Assembly (NCBI GenBank): GCA_002170165.1
Contig: NHFY01000062.1
Coordinates: 69,670 to 133,669, forward strand
Direction of reading: 5' to 3'
Source of the DNA: Flavobacteriales bacterium TMED123
Lineage (GTDB): Bacteria > Bacteroidota > Bacteroidia > Flavobacteriales > BACL11
DNA length: 64,000 nt
Below the pieces are notes generated by a model, which had not been told where the DNA came from, ran no database searches, and was given only the letters and a program-made list of their open reading frames with translations. Numbering within the stretch: position 1 is the stretch's first letter; the number at the start of each line of letters is the position of its first letter. A program made the translations under genes and the position numbers. Shown piece by piece: positions 1 through 10,422 of the stretch.

Positions 1-132
1 GATAATGTAGAATTGGAGGAAACACCACACTCATCTGATTCGGAACTTTCTAAATATACGCTTTCGGAAGGAGAGGATAATAAAACAGAAATAAAGTCAA
101 ACAACTCCTTTCTGCACGATAATGTAGATTAG
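1..132 (+). CDS. C-terminal end of an unknown protein (partial)
   Basis: An open frame enters from the left edge and stops at TAG 130-132, giving 43 residues rich in Asp, Glu, Ser and Asn with no recognisable domain. It is followed 31 bases later by a strong rho-independent terminator, which supports it being the real 3' end of a gene on this strand. Function cannot be told from this acidic tail alone. Confidence 0.6.
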   Translation, partial: DNVELEETPHSSDSELSKYTLSEGEDNKTEIKSNNSFLHDNVD

Positions 133-163
133 TTAATAATTGACTAGAATTGATTGATTGTTG

Positions 164-190
164 AAAGCCGAGCAGATGCTCGGCTTTTTT
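164..190 (+). terminator. Rho-independent terminator
   Basis: Perfect stem AAAGCCGAGC / GCTCGGCTTT with an AGAT loop, followed by a run of T. It ends the transcript of the partial gene at the left edge. The run of A on the other side could also make it work on the minus strand. Confidence 0.9.
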
Positions 191-427
191 ATTAATAAGC
201 TTTTAGAAATATATTTTCTAGAAAGAGGGTAATACAAAAACACTATTCTTATTCCAAAAAGTATTAAGTAAAAACAGAAAAATTGCAAGCTAAAGATATT
301 TGGGCTGTTGTAAAAGTGGTGTTAATTTTTCTTATTAGAATTTACACAATATATTCATTTTCTGCTTATACTTGGTATTTCCCACTAGTTCACTCTAGCA
401 ATAGAAAGTAAGAACGATTTTTTGTAT
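191..427. other. Gene-free spacer
   Basis: About 240 bases of AT-rich sequence between the two terminators. I see no gene, RNA or repeat here. Confidence 0.5.
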
Positions 428-460
428 AAAAAATCCCCACCATTTTGGCAGGGATTTTTG
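428..460 (-). terminator. Terminator of the groES-groEL operon
   Basis: Stem AAAAATCCC / GGGATTTTT with inner CC/GG pairs, about 40 bases past the groEL stop. Read on the minus strand it is followed by a T-rich tract. The A/T flanks make it potentially bidirectional. Confidence 0.8.
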
Positions 461-501
461 TTTAACTTTATTTGTTTATTAAAACAGGATGATAACTAAA
501 T

Positions 502-2423
<1,922 letters not shown>

Positions 2424-2466
2424 TTTTATTTATTTTAAGTTAAAAATTCGTTTGGATAAATAATTA

Positions 2467-2483
2467 TTCAATAAGTATGCCAA
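2467..2483 (-). promoter_or_regulatory. Sigma-54-like -24/-12 element before groES (candidate)
   Basis: Minus-strand TTGGCATACTTATTGAA has the spacing of the sigma-54 consensus (TGGCA, then TTG at the correct distance), but the invariant -12 GC reads GA. Predicted start would give a 5' UTR of about 35 bases. The mismatch keeps confidence low. Confidence 0.3.
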
Positions 2484-2500
2484 TTGCATTATAATGAAAA

Positions 2501-2511
2501 ATTGTCAGTTT
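2501..2511 (-). promoter_or_regulatory. AAACTGACAAT motif upstream of groES
   Basis: Minus-strand AAACTGACAAT, 78 bases before the groES start. The same 11 bases occur in the miaB/topA divergent promoter region (6726-6736). Candidate operator; function unknown. Confidence 0.35.
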
Positions 2512-2519
2512 GCAAAAGA

Positions 2520-2852
2520 CTACTGCTTGTCAGTTGGATTTAGCTCTGGCAAGTTTGGCACTTGTTGTGGTACAAGGGATTGATCAATCTGCTCTTGCAT
2601 AATTGATTCAGAATCCTCTATGTTCTCTCTAGGAATAGCAAAATTAGAAAGTAAGCTTAGTGAAATAAGCGAAATTGCCAAGGTCCAAGTTGCTTTTTCT
2701 AGAAAGTCAGTGGTCTTTTTCACGCCCATCATTTGGCTCCCACCCCCTCCAAAAGTAGAAGATAGTCCACCTCCTTTTGGGTTTTGCACCAATACCACCA
2801 ATACTAGTAGTACACAGCAAATAATAATTAGAATTGCGAAAATTGTATACAT
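2520..2852 (-). CDS. secG: Preprotein translocase subunit SecG
   Basis: Small inner-membrane subunit of the SecYEG channel. At 110 residues it shows the family layout: an N-terminal membrane helix (about 3-25), the glycine-rich loop NPKGGGLSSTFGGGGSQMMG, a second helix (about 52-72), and a polar C-terminal tail longer than in E. coli, as is common in Bacteroidota. The start codon follows the stop of the upstream TPR gene by one base, so the two are co-transcribed as the distal end of the miaB operon. Confidence 0.95.
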   Translation of the reverse strand: MYTIFAILIIICCVLLVLVVLVQNPKGGGLSSTFGGGGSQMMGVKKTTDFLEKATWTLAISLISLSLLSNFAIPRENIEDSESIMQEQIDQSLVPQQVPNLPELNPTDKQ

Positions 2853-2853
2853 T

Positions 2854-3558
2854 TTATTTTTCTTTTAAGTCATAAATTAATTTAATTTGGTTTGCAAAGA
2901 AAGTACTTTTTTGTGGAAATTTCAAACTTAATTTCTCATAAGATGTAATCGCCTTATCGTAATGTCCTTGTTCTAGATATACTCTAGCTAAAGTTTCGGT
3001 TACAATACTGTCATTTTCAAGCAAACTTTCTTTTGCAGATTCAGCAGAAGAGAAGAAGGATTCCTTTTTTGGTTTGCTTATGCTCGGCTCATTATCAATA
3101 AAAATATCAATTAAACCCCCTTGATTTCGATCATCTGTTCTGTCTATTTTCTTGACTTTTGTAAGCGAGAGCCATTTACCAAAAGAATGGATTTCATCTA
3201 CAGTGAAATCTAAAGGGGCGCCAATATTTAATTCTTTTTCTGCTCCTATTTCTTTGCTTGCTTCTTTCTTTTGTTCAACTAATTCTGTTTTACTTTCAGT
3301 AATTGCTTCTGTTTCTTTTATATTTTCAGTAATGAGTTTGAAAAGAAGTTTCCTATTACCAGCAAAGGCAGCAGCTTTCCTTAGTTGTCTGTTATAACTT
3401 ATACTGTTACTATTGTACAGCCCTTTAGTATAGAGTAGCTGTAGTGTAGAAAAATAAGGAAAGGCTTGTAAACTTATACGTATATCGGTAATCTCTTCAT
3501 TCCCAATTTGCATTGGATTTTGAATATTTTTTATGAGTTTTTCGCCTCTCATTACCAA
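2854..3558 (-). CDS. TPR-containing protein of unknown function
   Basis: A soluble 234-residue protein. The N-terminal part (FPYFSTLQLLYTKGL, then RKAAAFAGNRKLLFKLI) reads as helical repeats, the middle is charged and low-complexity (about 85-115), and a TPR pair closes the protein (about 184-234, LARVYLEQGHYDKAITSYEKL). No signal peptide or membrane helix. It overlaps the end of lptE by 7 bases and abuts secG, so it is translationally coupled in an envelope-related operon. A Met two codons in (at 3552) is an alternative start. The role is not known; the position between LptE and SecG is common in Flavobacteriia. Confidence 0.85.
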   Translation of the reverse strand: MVMRGEKLIKNIQNPMQIGNEEITDIRISLQAFPYFSTLQLLYTKGLYNSNSISYNRQLRKAAAFAGNRKLLFKLITENIKETEAITESKTELVEQKKEASKEIGAEKELNIGAPLDFTVDEIHSFGKWLSLTKVKKIDRTDDRNQGGLIDIFIDNEPSISKPKKESFFSSAESAKESLLENDSIVTETLARVYLEQGHYDKAITSYEKLSLKFPQKSTFFANQIKLIYDLKEK

Positions 3559-4058
3559 TTTACTACTGCTTTGTTAAAAATATCTTCTACTAGTTCTGCT
3601 GTAATTCGCTCAATCAAATTAACTTCTACATCTACTAAACTTTGACTGCTATCATAATCAGCATAGCGAGAAAATTGCTGATCGAAACTCTTGCTGTTAT
3701 CTTTTGTGTTCTCAAATTTTACTTTTACAGCAATTGTCAGCCTGTTTTGAGCTGCTTGTTCATTGGCCTTAATTGCTATTGGCTTTACTTCATATTTTAC
3801 TATACTCCCGCTAAAGTTTAAGTCAGCAGCATCCGAGTCTAAATTTAAATTGGTTTGTGCAAGAAGATAATCTTTGAGCTTTTCGGTAAAATGCTGGCTT
3901 AATGTGGGTTCAATAGTTGCCGCACGATTAGGGAAATATTGCACAGCAACCGTTTTTACATCTGCTGCAATGGAGGCGCCCGTAAATGAATAAAAGCCGC
4001 AAGCCGTTAATAAAACAGCTAAAACAAAAAGGTGAATTACTTTTGAAATTTTAATCAT
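3552..4058 (-). CDS. lptE: LptE-like LPS-assembly lipoprotein
   Basis: A 168-residue outer-membrane lipoprotein with a type II signal peptide: hydrophobic stretch then lipobox LTAC, Cys20. After the lipobox comes the family signature GFYSFTGASI, then a secreted alpha/beta domain. LptE plugs the LptD barrel and helps deliver LPS to the outer leaflet. The sequence is too diverged to prove LPS binding by eye, but lipobox, length, GFYSFTG motif and gene order match the Bacteroidota LptE family. Its start codon shares a base with the end of the sigma-54 activator gene upstream. Confidence 0.88.
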   Translation of the reverse strand: MIKISKVIHLFVLAVLLTACGFYSFTGASIAADVKTVAVQYFPNRAATIEPTLSQHFTEKLKDYLLAQTNLNLDSDAADLNFSGSIVKYEVKPIAIKANEQAAQNRLTIAVKVKFENTKDNSKSFDQQFSRYADYDSSQSLVDVEVNLIERITAELVEDIFNKAVVNW

Positions 4059-5233
4059 TAGAGCTCAAATTCTTTTATTTTCCTATAAAGCGTTCTTTCA
4101 GAAATTCCTAATTCTTTTGCCGCATCTTTTCTTTTTCCTTTGTATTTACCAAGGGCTTTTTCTATAAGCTTTTTTTCCTGTTCAAATAAGGATAAATTTT
4201 GAGGGATTGCTATGCTTTTCTGATTTTTATCAATTGGTAATATGGTTACCCTATTATCTTCTTCTAATTCTTCAAAAACCTTTGATGAAATACCTTCTGC
4301 CGCTCCTTCTTTTTGCATCAAATCAAAAGTAATTTTTTTCAGCTCTGTCAAGTCCTTTTTCATATCAAAAAGCACTTTATATAGAATTTCTCTTTCAGAA
4401 AATTCATTGCTGTTTTCTGCCTCAAAAAGCACTGGCATCTTATTTTTGTTTTGCTCTTGAGGAATATAAGTATTTAATGTGTCTGATGAAATGTTTCTTT
4501 CTTGCTCAATAACAGAAATTTGTGCAACAAAATTTTTCAATTGACGAATATTTCCCGGCCAAGCATAATTACAAAGTGTTTGCATAGCTTCTTCATTCAA
4601 GCGAATAGCCTGAGTATTGTATTGATCAGCAAAATCAGCAGCAAATTTTTTGAAAAGCAAAGGTATGTCACCTTTCCTATTTCTAAGAGCAGGAATTTGA
4701 ATGCTTACAGTATTCAAACGATAAAATAAATCTTCTCTGAACTTTCCTTTTCTTATCGCTTCTTGTACATTTACATTAGTAGCGGCAATAATACGCACAT
4801 CTGTTTTTTGACTTTTAGAAGAGCCAACTTTCATAAACTCCCCGCTTTCCAACACTCTTAAAAGTCGCACTTGTGTCGATAAAGGCAATTCAGCTACTTC
4901 ATCCAAAAAGATAGTGCCTCCATCTGACACCTCAAAATATCCTTCTCTACTATCATGTGCGCCAGTAAAAGCGCCTTTTTCGTGTCCGAAAAGTTCAGAA
5001 TCAATCGTACCTTCCGGAATCGCACCACAATTTACCGCCACATAATTATTGTGTTTTCTTTTACTACTTTGATGAATAATTTTTGGAATATTCTCTTTCC
5101 CTGTACCACTTTCACCATATACAAAAACGGAAATATCCGTAGGACCAACCTGCAAAGCCACATCAATTGCTTGAATAAGACCGTGGTCATTGCCTATAAT
5201 TCCAAACCTTTGTTTTGCCTTTTTTGTATCCAT
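4058..5233 (-). CDS. Sigma-54-dependent transcriptional activator, no sensory domain
   Basis: A 391-residue AAA+ enhancer-binding protein that remodels sigma-54 RNA polymerase. Walker A GESGTGKE lies at residues 40-47, the sigma-54-contacting loop GAFTGA at 87-92, and Walker B GTIFLDE at 106-112. A Fis-type helix-turn-helix closes the protein (about 367-388, AAKELGISERTLYRKI). The AAA+ domain starts almost at residue 10, so there is no response-regulator receiver, GAF or PAS input domain; activity is probably set by abundance or a partner protein. It sits between miaB and lptE. Targets cannot be read directly, though a sigma-54-like element lies before the nearby groES. Confidence 0.95.
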   Translation of the reverse strand: MDTKKAKQRFGIIGNDHGLIQAIDVALQVGPTDISVFVYGESGTGKENIPKIIHQSSKRKHNNYVAVNCGAIPEGTIDSELFGHEKGAFTGAHDSREGYFEVSDGGTIFLDEVAELPLSTQVRLLRVLESGEFMKVGSSKSQKTDVRIIAATNVNVQEAIRKGKFREDLFYRLNTVSIQIPALRNRKGDIPLLFKKFAADFADQYNTQAIRLNEEAMQTLCNYAWPGNIRQLKNFVAQISVIEQERNISSDTLNTYIPQEQNKNKMPVLFEAENSNEFSEREILYKVLFDMKKDLTELKKITFDLMQKEGAAEGISSKVFEELEEDNRVTILPIDKNQKSIAIPQNLSLFEQEKKLIEKALGKYKGKRKDAAKELGISERTLYRKIKEFEL

Positions 5234-5234
5234 A

Positions 5235-6692
5235 TTAAATTGCTTTTCCTATTAGTGTAGCAGCTGTACAATCCTCAATAAGAACATTTACATAATCACC
5301 AAATTTATGATTGGCTTTATCTACTACTACTACTTTATTTTGTTTTGTTCTGCCAAATAATTTATCCTTTGATTTTTTACTTTCTCCTTCAATCAAAATT
5401 TCATATTCTTTTCCTATTGTAGCTTCATTTCTATTTAGTGAATGCTGCATTTGCAAATCAATCACCTCAGCCAATCTTTTTTGTTTAAGTTCCTCTGAAA
5501 CATCATCTTCCCATTTCTTTTGAGCTGGAGTATTTGGTCTTTCAGAGTATTTGAACATATACCCAAAATCGAATTTTACTTTTTTCATCAAATCCAATGT
5601 GTCCTTATGTTCATCATCAGTTTCTGTGCAAAAACCAGAAATCATGTCCATTGATATAGCGCAATCTGGCATTATGTTTTTGATACTTTCAATTCTGTCT
5701 AAATATTCCTCTCTTGTATAGCCCCTATTCATCATCTCCAACACACGATTATTTCCAGATTGAACAGGTAAATGAATATAGTTACAAATATTCTCATACT
5801 TTGCCATAACATGCAATACATCATTTGTCATGTCCTGAGGATTTGAAGTGGAAAAACGAATCCTCAATTCAGGACTCACTTTAGCTACCATCTCCATCAA
5901 TTGTGCAAAGTTTACACTTTCTTTTTGCTCTTTCTTACTTAATGATTTGAATGCTTTCTTAGGGCCGCCACCAAACCAAAGATATGAATCCACATTTTGT
6001 CCTAAAAGCGTAACTTCTTTGTAGCCGTCAGCAACTAGTTGTTTGCATTCAGCCACTATGCTTTCAGGGTTTCTGCTTCTTTCCCGGCCTCTTGTGAATG
6101 GCACCACACAAAATGTACACATATTGTCACAACCTCTGGTGATAGAAACAAAGGCGGTAACGCCATTCCCTCCTAATCTTACTGGGTTTATTTCAGCATA
6201 AGTTTCTTCTTTCGAAAGAATTACATTTACTGCTTTTCGTCCATCATCTACTTGCTTGATTAAATTAGGTAAATCTCTATAAGCATCAGGACCAACTACA
6301 ATATCTACTAGCTGTTCTTCTTCCAAAAACTTTTCTTTTAATCTTTCTGCCATACATCCCAAAACACCTACAATCATTCCTGGATTTTGTTTCTTTTTGA
6401 TTGTATTATACACTTTCAGTCGATTTCGAACTGTTTGTTCTGCTTTTTCCCTAATTGAACAAGTATTTACAAAAACCAAATCAGCTTCTTCAATATTGCT
6501 TGTGGTAGAGAAGCCTTCCTTAGTTAAAATAGATGCTACAATTTCAGAATCAGAGAAATTCATCTGACAGCCATAACTTTCAAGATACATCTTCTTGGGG
6601 CTGTCACCATTGTTGGTTATTTTTAATGCTTCCCCCTGTCTTTTTTCGTCTATTTCTTTTTCTATTAAATTTTCAAAATTCATTTTTATCAT
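5235..6692 (-). CDS. miaB: tRNA-2-methylthio-N6-isopentenyladenosine synthase MiaB
   Basis: Radical-SAM methylthiotransferase modifying A37 of tRNAs that read UNN codons. The first Fe-S cluster cysteines are at residues 42 (YGCQMN), 78 (NTCSI) and 113 (LGCMAE); the radical-SAM cluster is C188-x3-C192-x2-C195 (GCDNMCTFC). A TRAM RNA-binding domain forms the last 60 or so residues. At 485 residues it is slightly longer than E. coli MiaB because of an N-terminal extension. It heads a minus-strand operon with the sigma-54 activator, lptE, the TPR gene and secG. A second Met three codons in (6683) is possible. Confidence 0.97.
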   Translation of the reverse strand: MIKMNFENLIEKEIDEKRQGEALKITNNGDSPKKMYLESYGCQMNFSDSEIVASILTKEGFSTTSNIEEADLVFVNTCSIREKAEQTVRNRLKVYNTIKKKQNPGMIVGVLGCMAERLKEKFLEEEQLVDIVVGPDAYRDLPNLIKQVDDGRKAVNVILSKEETYAEINPVRLGGNGVTAFVSITRGCDNMCTFCVVPFTRGRERSRNPESIVAECKQLVADGYKEVTLLGQNVDSYLWFGGGPKKAFKSLSKKEQKESVNFAQLMEMVAKVSPELRIRFSTSNPQDMTNDVLHVMAKYENICNYIHLPVQSGNNRVLEMMNRGYTREEYLDRIESIKNIMPDCAISMDMISGFCTETDDEHKDTLDLMKKVKFDFGYMFKYSERPNTPAQKKWEDDVSEELKQKRLAEVIDLQMQHSLNRNEATIGKEYEILIEGESKKSKDKLFGRTKQNKVVVVDKANHKFGDYVNVLIEDCTAATLIGKAI

Positions 6693-6702
6693 TTTCGGGA
6701 TG

Positions 6703-6710
6703 CAAAGTTA
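6703..6710 (-). promoter_or_regulatory. miaB -7 promoter element
   Basis: Minus-strand TAACTTTG, an exact match to the Bacteroidota -7 consensus TAnnTTTG, 10 bases before the miaB ATG at 6692. No clear -33 TTTG at the usual distance. Confidence 0.6.
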
Positions 6711-6725
6711 AATAAAAAATCTATG

Positions 6726-6790
6726 AAACTGACAATATGACAGAAATCAAAATTTCTTATATTATTATATAATATAATGTATATGTCAGT
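6726..6790. promoter_or_regulatory. Nested inverted repeats between miaB and topA
   Basis: An outer inverted repeat ACTGACA (6728-6734) / TGTCAGT (6784-6790) encloses a 9-bp AT-only palindrome TTATATTAT / ATAATATAA (6757-6765 / 6769-6777, 3-base loop). The left arm lies inside AAACTGACAAT (6726-6736), the motif also present before groES. A further TGACAG follows at 6738-6743. Sited between divergent promoters, this could be an operator or a cruciform-forming, supercoil-sensitive element. Confidence 0.45.
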
Positions 6791-6800
6791 AAAATTTGTA

Positions 6801-6833
6801 TTTGGAAAAGTTTAAAAAATGTCCTTTTCTTTG
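6801..6833 (+). promoter_or_regulatory. topA promoter
   Basis: -33 TTTG at 6801-6804 and -7-like TTTCTTTG at 6826-6833 with 21 bases between; one mismatch to TAnnTTTG. Leader of about 15 bases to the topA start. Confidence 0.55.
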
Positions 6834-6853
6834 CATAGAATTTCAAAACTAAA

Positions 6854-9178
6854 ATGGTTATGGGTAAGAATTTAGTTATTGTGGAATCGCCAGCAAAGGC
6901 AAAAACAATAGAAAATTATTTAGGAAAAGATTTCGTTGTTAAATCTAGTATAGGGCACATTCGGGATTTGCCTAAAAAAGGAGGAATGGCCATAGACATT
7001 GAAAATGGATTTAAGCCGAAATATGTTATTTCAGACGACAAGCAAAAAGTCGTAAATGAGCTAAAAGCGCAAGTAAAAAAAGCAGAAGTAGTTTGGCTTG
7101 CTACTGACGAGGACAGAGAAGGAGAGGCCATTGCTTGGCACTTAACAGAGGCACTAGATTTGGATAAAAAGCAAACAAAAAGGATAGTGTTTCATGAAAT
7201 TACTAAAAAAGCCATTACGCATGCGGTAGAAAACCCAAGAGGACTAGATAAAAATTTGATAAATGCGCAACAGGCACGTAGGATTTTAGATCGTTTAGTG
7301 GGCTTTGAAATTTCTCCAATCTTATGGAAAAAAATAAAACCTGGATTATCAGCTGGGAGAGTGCAATCTGTCGCATTAAAACTAATTGTTGAAAGAGAGA
7401 AAGAAATCAATAGTTTTCAAAGCACTTCTTATATCAAGGTGTCTGCAATTTTCATATCTACAGAGGGTAAAGAATTTAAAGCAGAACTGCCGACAAGATT
7501 AGCTAATTTGGAAGAAGCCAAGATTTTTTTGGAAAAATGTAAATCCACAACATTTAAGGTAGAAAATGTAGAAAAAAAACCGGCAAAAAAATCGCCATCT
7601 GCACCTTTTACAACCTCTACTTTGCAACAAGAAGCATCCAGAAAATTGGGCTTTTCTGTTAGTCAAACCATGATGGTTGCTCAAAAGTTATACGAGAATG
7701 GAAAGATAACTTATATGCGAACAGATAGTATGAATTTATCCAATGATGCGCTTTTATCTGCTCAAACTGCAATTACAACTAATTATGGGGAGCAATACGC
7801 AAAAAGAAGAACATTCTCCACAAAGGCAAAAGGAGCACAAGAAGCACATGAGGCAATTCGCCCAACTGATTTAAGTAAAAGCACTGTTGAAGGCGAAAGC
7901 GCACATCAAAAATTATATTCCCTTATTTGGAAAAGAACTATTGCATCACAAATGGCAGATGCGCAAATTGACAGGACTACTGCAAAAATTAGTATTTCTA
8001 CTGCTGAGCAGCAATTTGTTGCAAAGGGTGAGGTGATTACTTTTGATGGTTTTATGAAGGTGTATATGGAAGGAAAGGATGATGAAATTGAAGCAGAAAA
8101 AGGAATGCTTCCTAAACTTGAATTAGGTGCAAATGTAAGTGCAAATGAAATTCTAGGATTAGAACGCTTTAGTAAACACCTTCCTAGATATGCGGAAGCA
8201 AGTTTGGTAAAAAAATTAGAAGAATTAGGCATTGGAAGACCATCCACTTATGCAGCAACAATATCCACAATTCAACATAGAAAATATGTGTTGAAACAAA
8301 CTACAGAGCCCAAACAAAGAGAGGTTTCTGCAATCATTGTAAAAGATGGAGTGCTAAAAGAAGAAAGGCGTACAGAGAATTTTGGTGCAGAGAAGGGTAA
8401 GCTTTTCCCTACTTCAGAAGGAACGGTAGTTTGTGATTTTCTAGAACAGAATTTTGATAACATAATGGATTATGGTTTTACTTCTGCTGTTGAAACAGAA
8501 TTTGACGAAATAGCTGAGGGTAAAAAAGTCTGGAACGAAATGATTGCGGCTTTCTATGGGCCATTTCACAAAAAAGTGCTAGAAGTAGATGAAAATGCAG
8601 ATAGGGCTTCTGGAGAAAGATTGCTAGGGGTTGATCCTAAAAGTGGGAATAATGTGTATGCTAGAGTCGGAAGATATGGTCCTATGGTGCAAATTGGAGA
8701 AAGGGCGGAATCCGTTAGTGATCCAAAACCTAAATTTGCCTCAATAATAGGCGAACAAACCGTGCAAACCATCAATCTGGAACAAGCATTGGAACTGTTC
8801 AAATTACCTAGGGTTGTCGGAGAACTTGAAGGAGAAGAGGTGGTTGCTGCAATTGGCAGATTTGGACCATATTTACGGCATAAAGGGAAATTCACATCCA
8901 TCAAAAAATCGGATGAAGAAGATCCTTTAACAATAAAATTAGATAGAGCAATTGAGCTGATCAAAATCAAAATACAAGCCGATAAAGATCGATTAATCAA
9001 TAACTTTGAAGGAGAGCCGCTCATTCAAGTGCTTAATGGTAGATATGGCCCATTTGTTCAAGTGACACCTGAAAAGGGAAAGAAAATCAACTTGAAAATT
9101 TTAAAAAATACTGATCCTAAAAGTTTGAGTCGTGAAGATTGTTTAACTTTGCTGAAAGAACAGCAGAAAAACAAATAG
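6854..9178 (+). CDS. topA: DNA topoisomerase I (type IA)
   Basis: Relaxes negative supercoils by cutting one strand through a tyrosine link. The N-terminal Toprim domain is clear (KNLVIVESPAKAKTI, and DEDREGEAIAWH with its acidic metal ligands). The catalytic tyrosine is Tyr287 in ITYMRTDS. The C-terminal third carries three glycine-rich topoisomerase C-terminal repeats (ARVGRYGPMVQ, AAIGRFGPYLRHKGKF, VLNGRYGPFVQ) instead of the four-Cys zinc fingers of E. coli TopA, as is usual in Bacteroidota. ATG at 6860 (two codons later) is an equally likely start. The hutG-like gene follows directly. Confidence 0.98.
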   Translation: MVMGKNLVIVESPAKAKTIENYLGKDFVVKSSIGHIRDLPKKGGMAIDIENGFKPKYVISDDKQKVVNELKAQVKKAEVVWLATDEDREGEAIAWHLTEALDLDKKQTKRIVFHEITKKAITHAVENPRGLDKNLINAQQARRILDRLVGFEISPILWKKIKPGLSAGRVQSVALKLIVEREKEINSFQSTSYIKVSAIFISTEGKEFKAELPTRLANLEEAKIFLEKCKSTTFKVENVEKKPAKKSPSAPFTTSTLQQEASRKLGFSVSQTMMVAQKLYENGKITYMRTDSMNLSNDALLSAQTAITTNYGEQYAKRRTFSTKAKGAQEAHEAIRPTDLSKSTVEGESAHQKLYSLIWKRTIASQMADAQIDRTTAKISISTAEQQFVAKGEVITFDGFMKVYMEGKDDEIEAEKGMLPKLELGANVSANEILGLERFSKHLPRYAEASLVKKLEELGIGRPSTYAATISTIQHRKYVLKQTTEPKQREVSAIIVKDGVLKEERRTENFGAEKGKLFPTSEGTVVCDFLEQNFDNIMDYGFTSAVETEFDEIAEGKKVWNEMIAAFYGPFHKKVLEVDENADRASGERLLGVDPKSGNNVYARVGRYGPMVQIGERAESVSDPKPKFASIIGEQTVQTINLEQALELFKLPRVVGELEGEEVVAAIGRFGPYLRHKGKFTSIKKSDEEDPLTIKLDRAIELIKIKIQADKDRLINNFEGEPLIQVLNGRYGPFVQVTPEKGKKINLKILKNTDPKSLSREDCLTLLKEQQKNK

Positions 9179-9180
9179 CA

Positions 9181-10332
9181 TTGTACAATTTAGCTTCGTA
9201 TTTTCTTCCTATTGCTAATGATGTTTCAAATAACAATTGGCAGACTTCTCAAATAGGGCATAATATAGCAAAGCATACAACAGATAATTTTCCAGAAGCA
9301 GTCAATATAAAAATTGCTTTATTTACTATAGGAGAATGTGAGGGAACAGCAAATAAAACTTCTGATTTTACTGACTTAAGGCAAGAGTTGTATCGCTTAC
9401 ATTTTGAAGACCTTCCTCAATTAGCTGATTTGGGTAATTTACAATTGATGCCCACTAAAAAAGAGACCTTCAAACAGATTGAGAAAGTTTGTGCTACTCT
9501 TTTAGAAAACAAAATTATGCCTCTAGTAATTGGTGGTGGGCATGATATATCTTATGCCATTTACAAAGCATATGCTTCCGTTGAAAAAATCATCACATTT
9601 ACTGCTGTTGATTGTAGTTTTGATTTGGGTGCAGAACAAGACAAAATTAACAGTCATTCTTACTTAAGCAAAATGATTTCATATCAGCCGAATCATTTGT
9701 TCAATTTCTGCAATATTGGTTATCAATCTTATTTTGAAAGTCCAGCTGCCATTCAAATGCTTGATGACATTCATTTTGACAGCTATCGTTTAGGTTTTGT
9801 AAAGGCAAATTTGTTTGAAGTAGAGCCTATTATGAGAAATACTGATTTTGTAAGTTTTGACCTCTCTTGCGTTTCATCTGCATTCTCTGCAGCAAATGCT
9901 TATGCCTCCCCAAATGGTTTAGATGGTGCGGAAAGTTGTAGTGTTATGCGATATGCAGGATTAAGTGATAAGGTAACTTCATGTGGTATTTTTGAGTACA
10001 ATGAGCAGTTAGATTCCACAAAACAAACGAGCAAACTCATTGCTCAAATGTTGTGGTATTTTTTGGAGGGTTTTAAGCAAAGAAAAAATGAATTGAATCC
10101 AAATTTGAAAGCTTGTACGAAATACACAGTTACTTTTGATGATGGTGAAAATGAGGTGCTGTTTTATAAAAGCAATAAAACGGGTAGATGGTGGATTGGG
10201 GTGCCTTTTTCCATCTCTGATAAACAAAAAAAAGAGAATTATTTTGTAGCTTGTTCTTATAGAGATTATGAACAGTCTAATCAAGGAGAGCCACCTGAAA
10301 GATGGATAAAAACCTTTCAAAAGCTGAATTAA
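9181..10332 (+). CDS. Arginase-fold protein, formimidoylglutamase-like, degenerate metal site
   Basis: Belongs by sequence to the ureohydrolase (arginase/agmatinase/HutG) superfamily, whose active enzymes carry two Mn ions. The GGGHD motif is intact (9532-9546), but the D-x-H-x-D motif reads DCSFD (9610-9624, His to Ser) and the later D-x-D reads DLS (9859-9867, second Asp to Ser), so two metal ligands are lost. Catalysis is therefore doubtful; flavobacterial relatives annotated as formimidoylglutamase show, from memory, similar changes. No in-frame ATG exists near the start. I chose TTG 9181, two bases past the topA stop; TTG 9139, inside topA, is the alternative. It may be co-transcribed with topA. 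Confidence 0.8.
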   Translation: MYNLASYFLPIANDVSNNNWQTSQIGHNIAKHTTDNFPEAVNIKIALFTIGECEGTANKTSDFTDLRQELYRLHFEDLPQLADLGNLQLMPTKKETFKQIEKVCATLLENKIMPLVIGGGHDISYAIYKAYASVEKIITFTAVDCSFDLGAEQDKINSHSYLSKMISYQPNHLFNFCNIGYQSYFESPAAIQMLDDIHFDSYRLGFVKANLFEVEPIMRNTDFVSFDLSCVSSAFSAANAYASPNGLDGAESCSVMRYAGLSDKVTSCGIFEYNEQLDSTKQTSKLIAQMLWYFLEGFKQRKNELNPNLKACTKYTVTFDDGENEVLFYKSNKTGRWWIGVPFSISDKQKKENYFVACSYRDYEQSNQGEPPERWIKTFQKLN

Positions 10333-10422
10333 AGCCAATCACTTTCTTCTTATTTTATTCCTATTAAATAAAAAATAACTATTTTAGCAATCTGAAAACT
10401 TAAAAAAACGATAAAATTGAGT

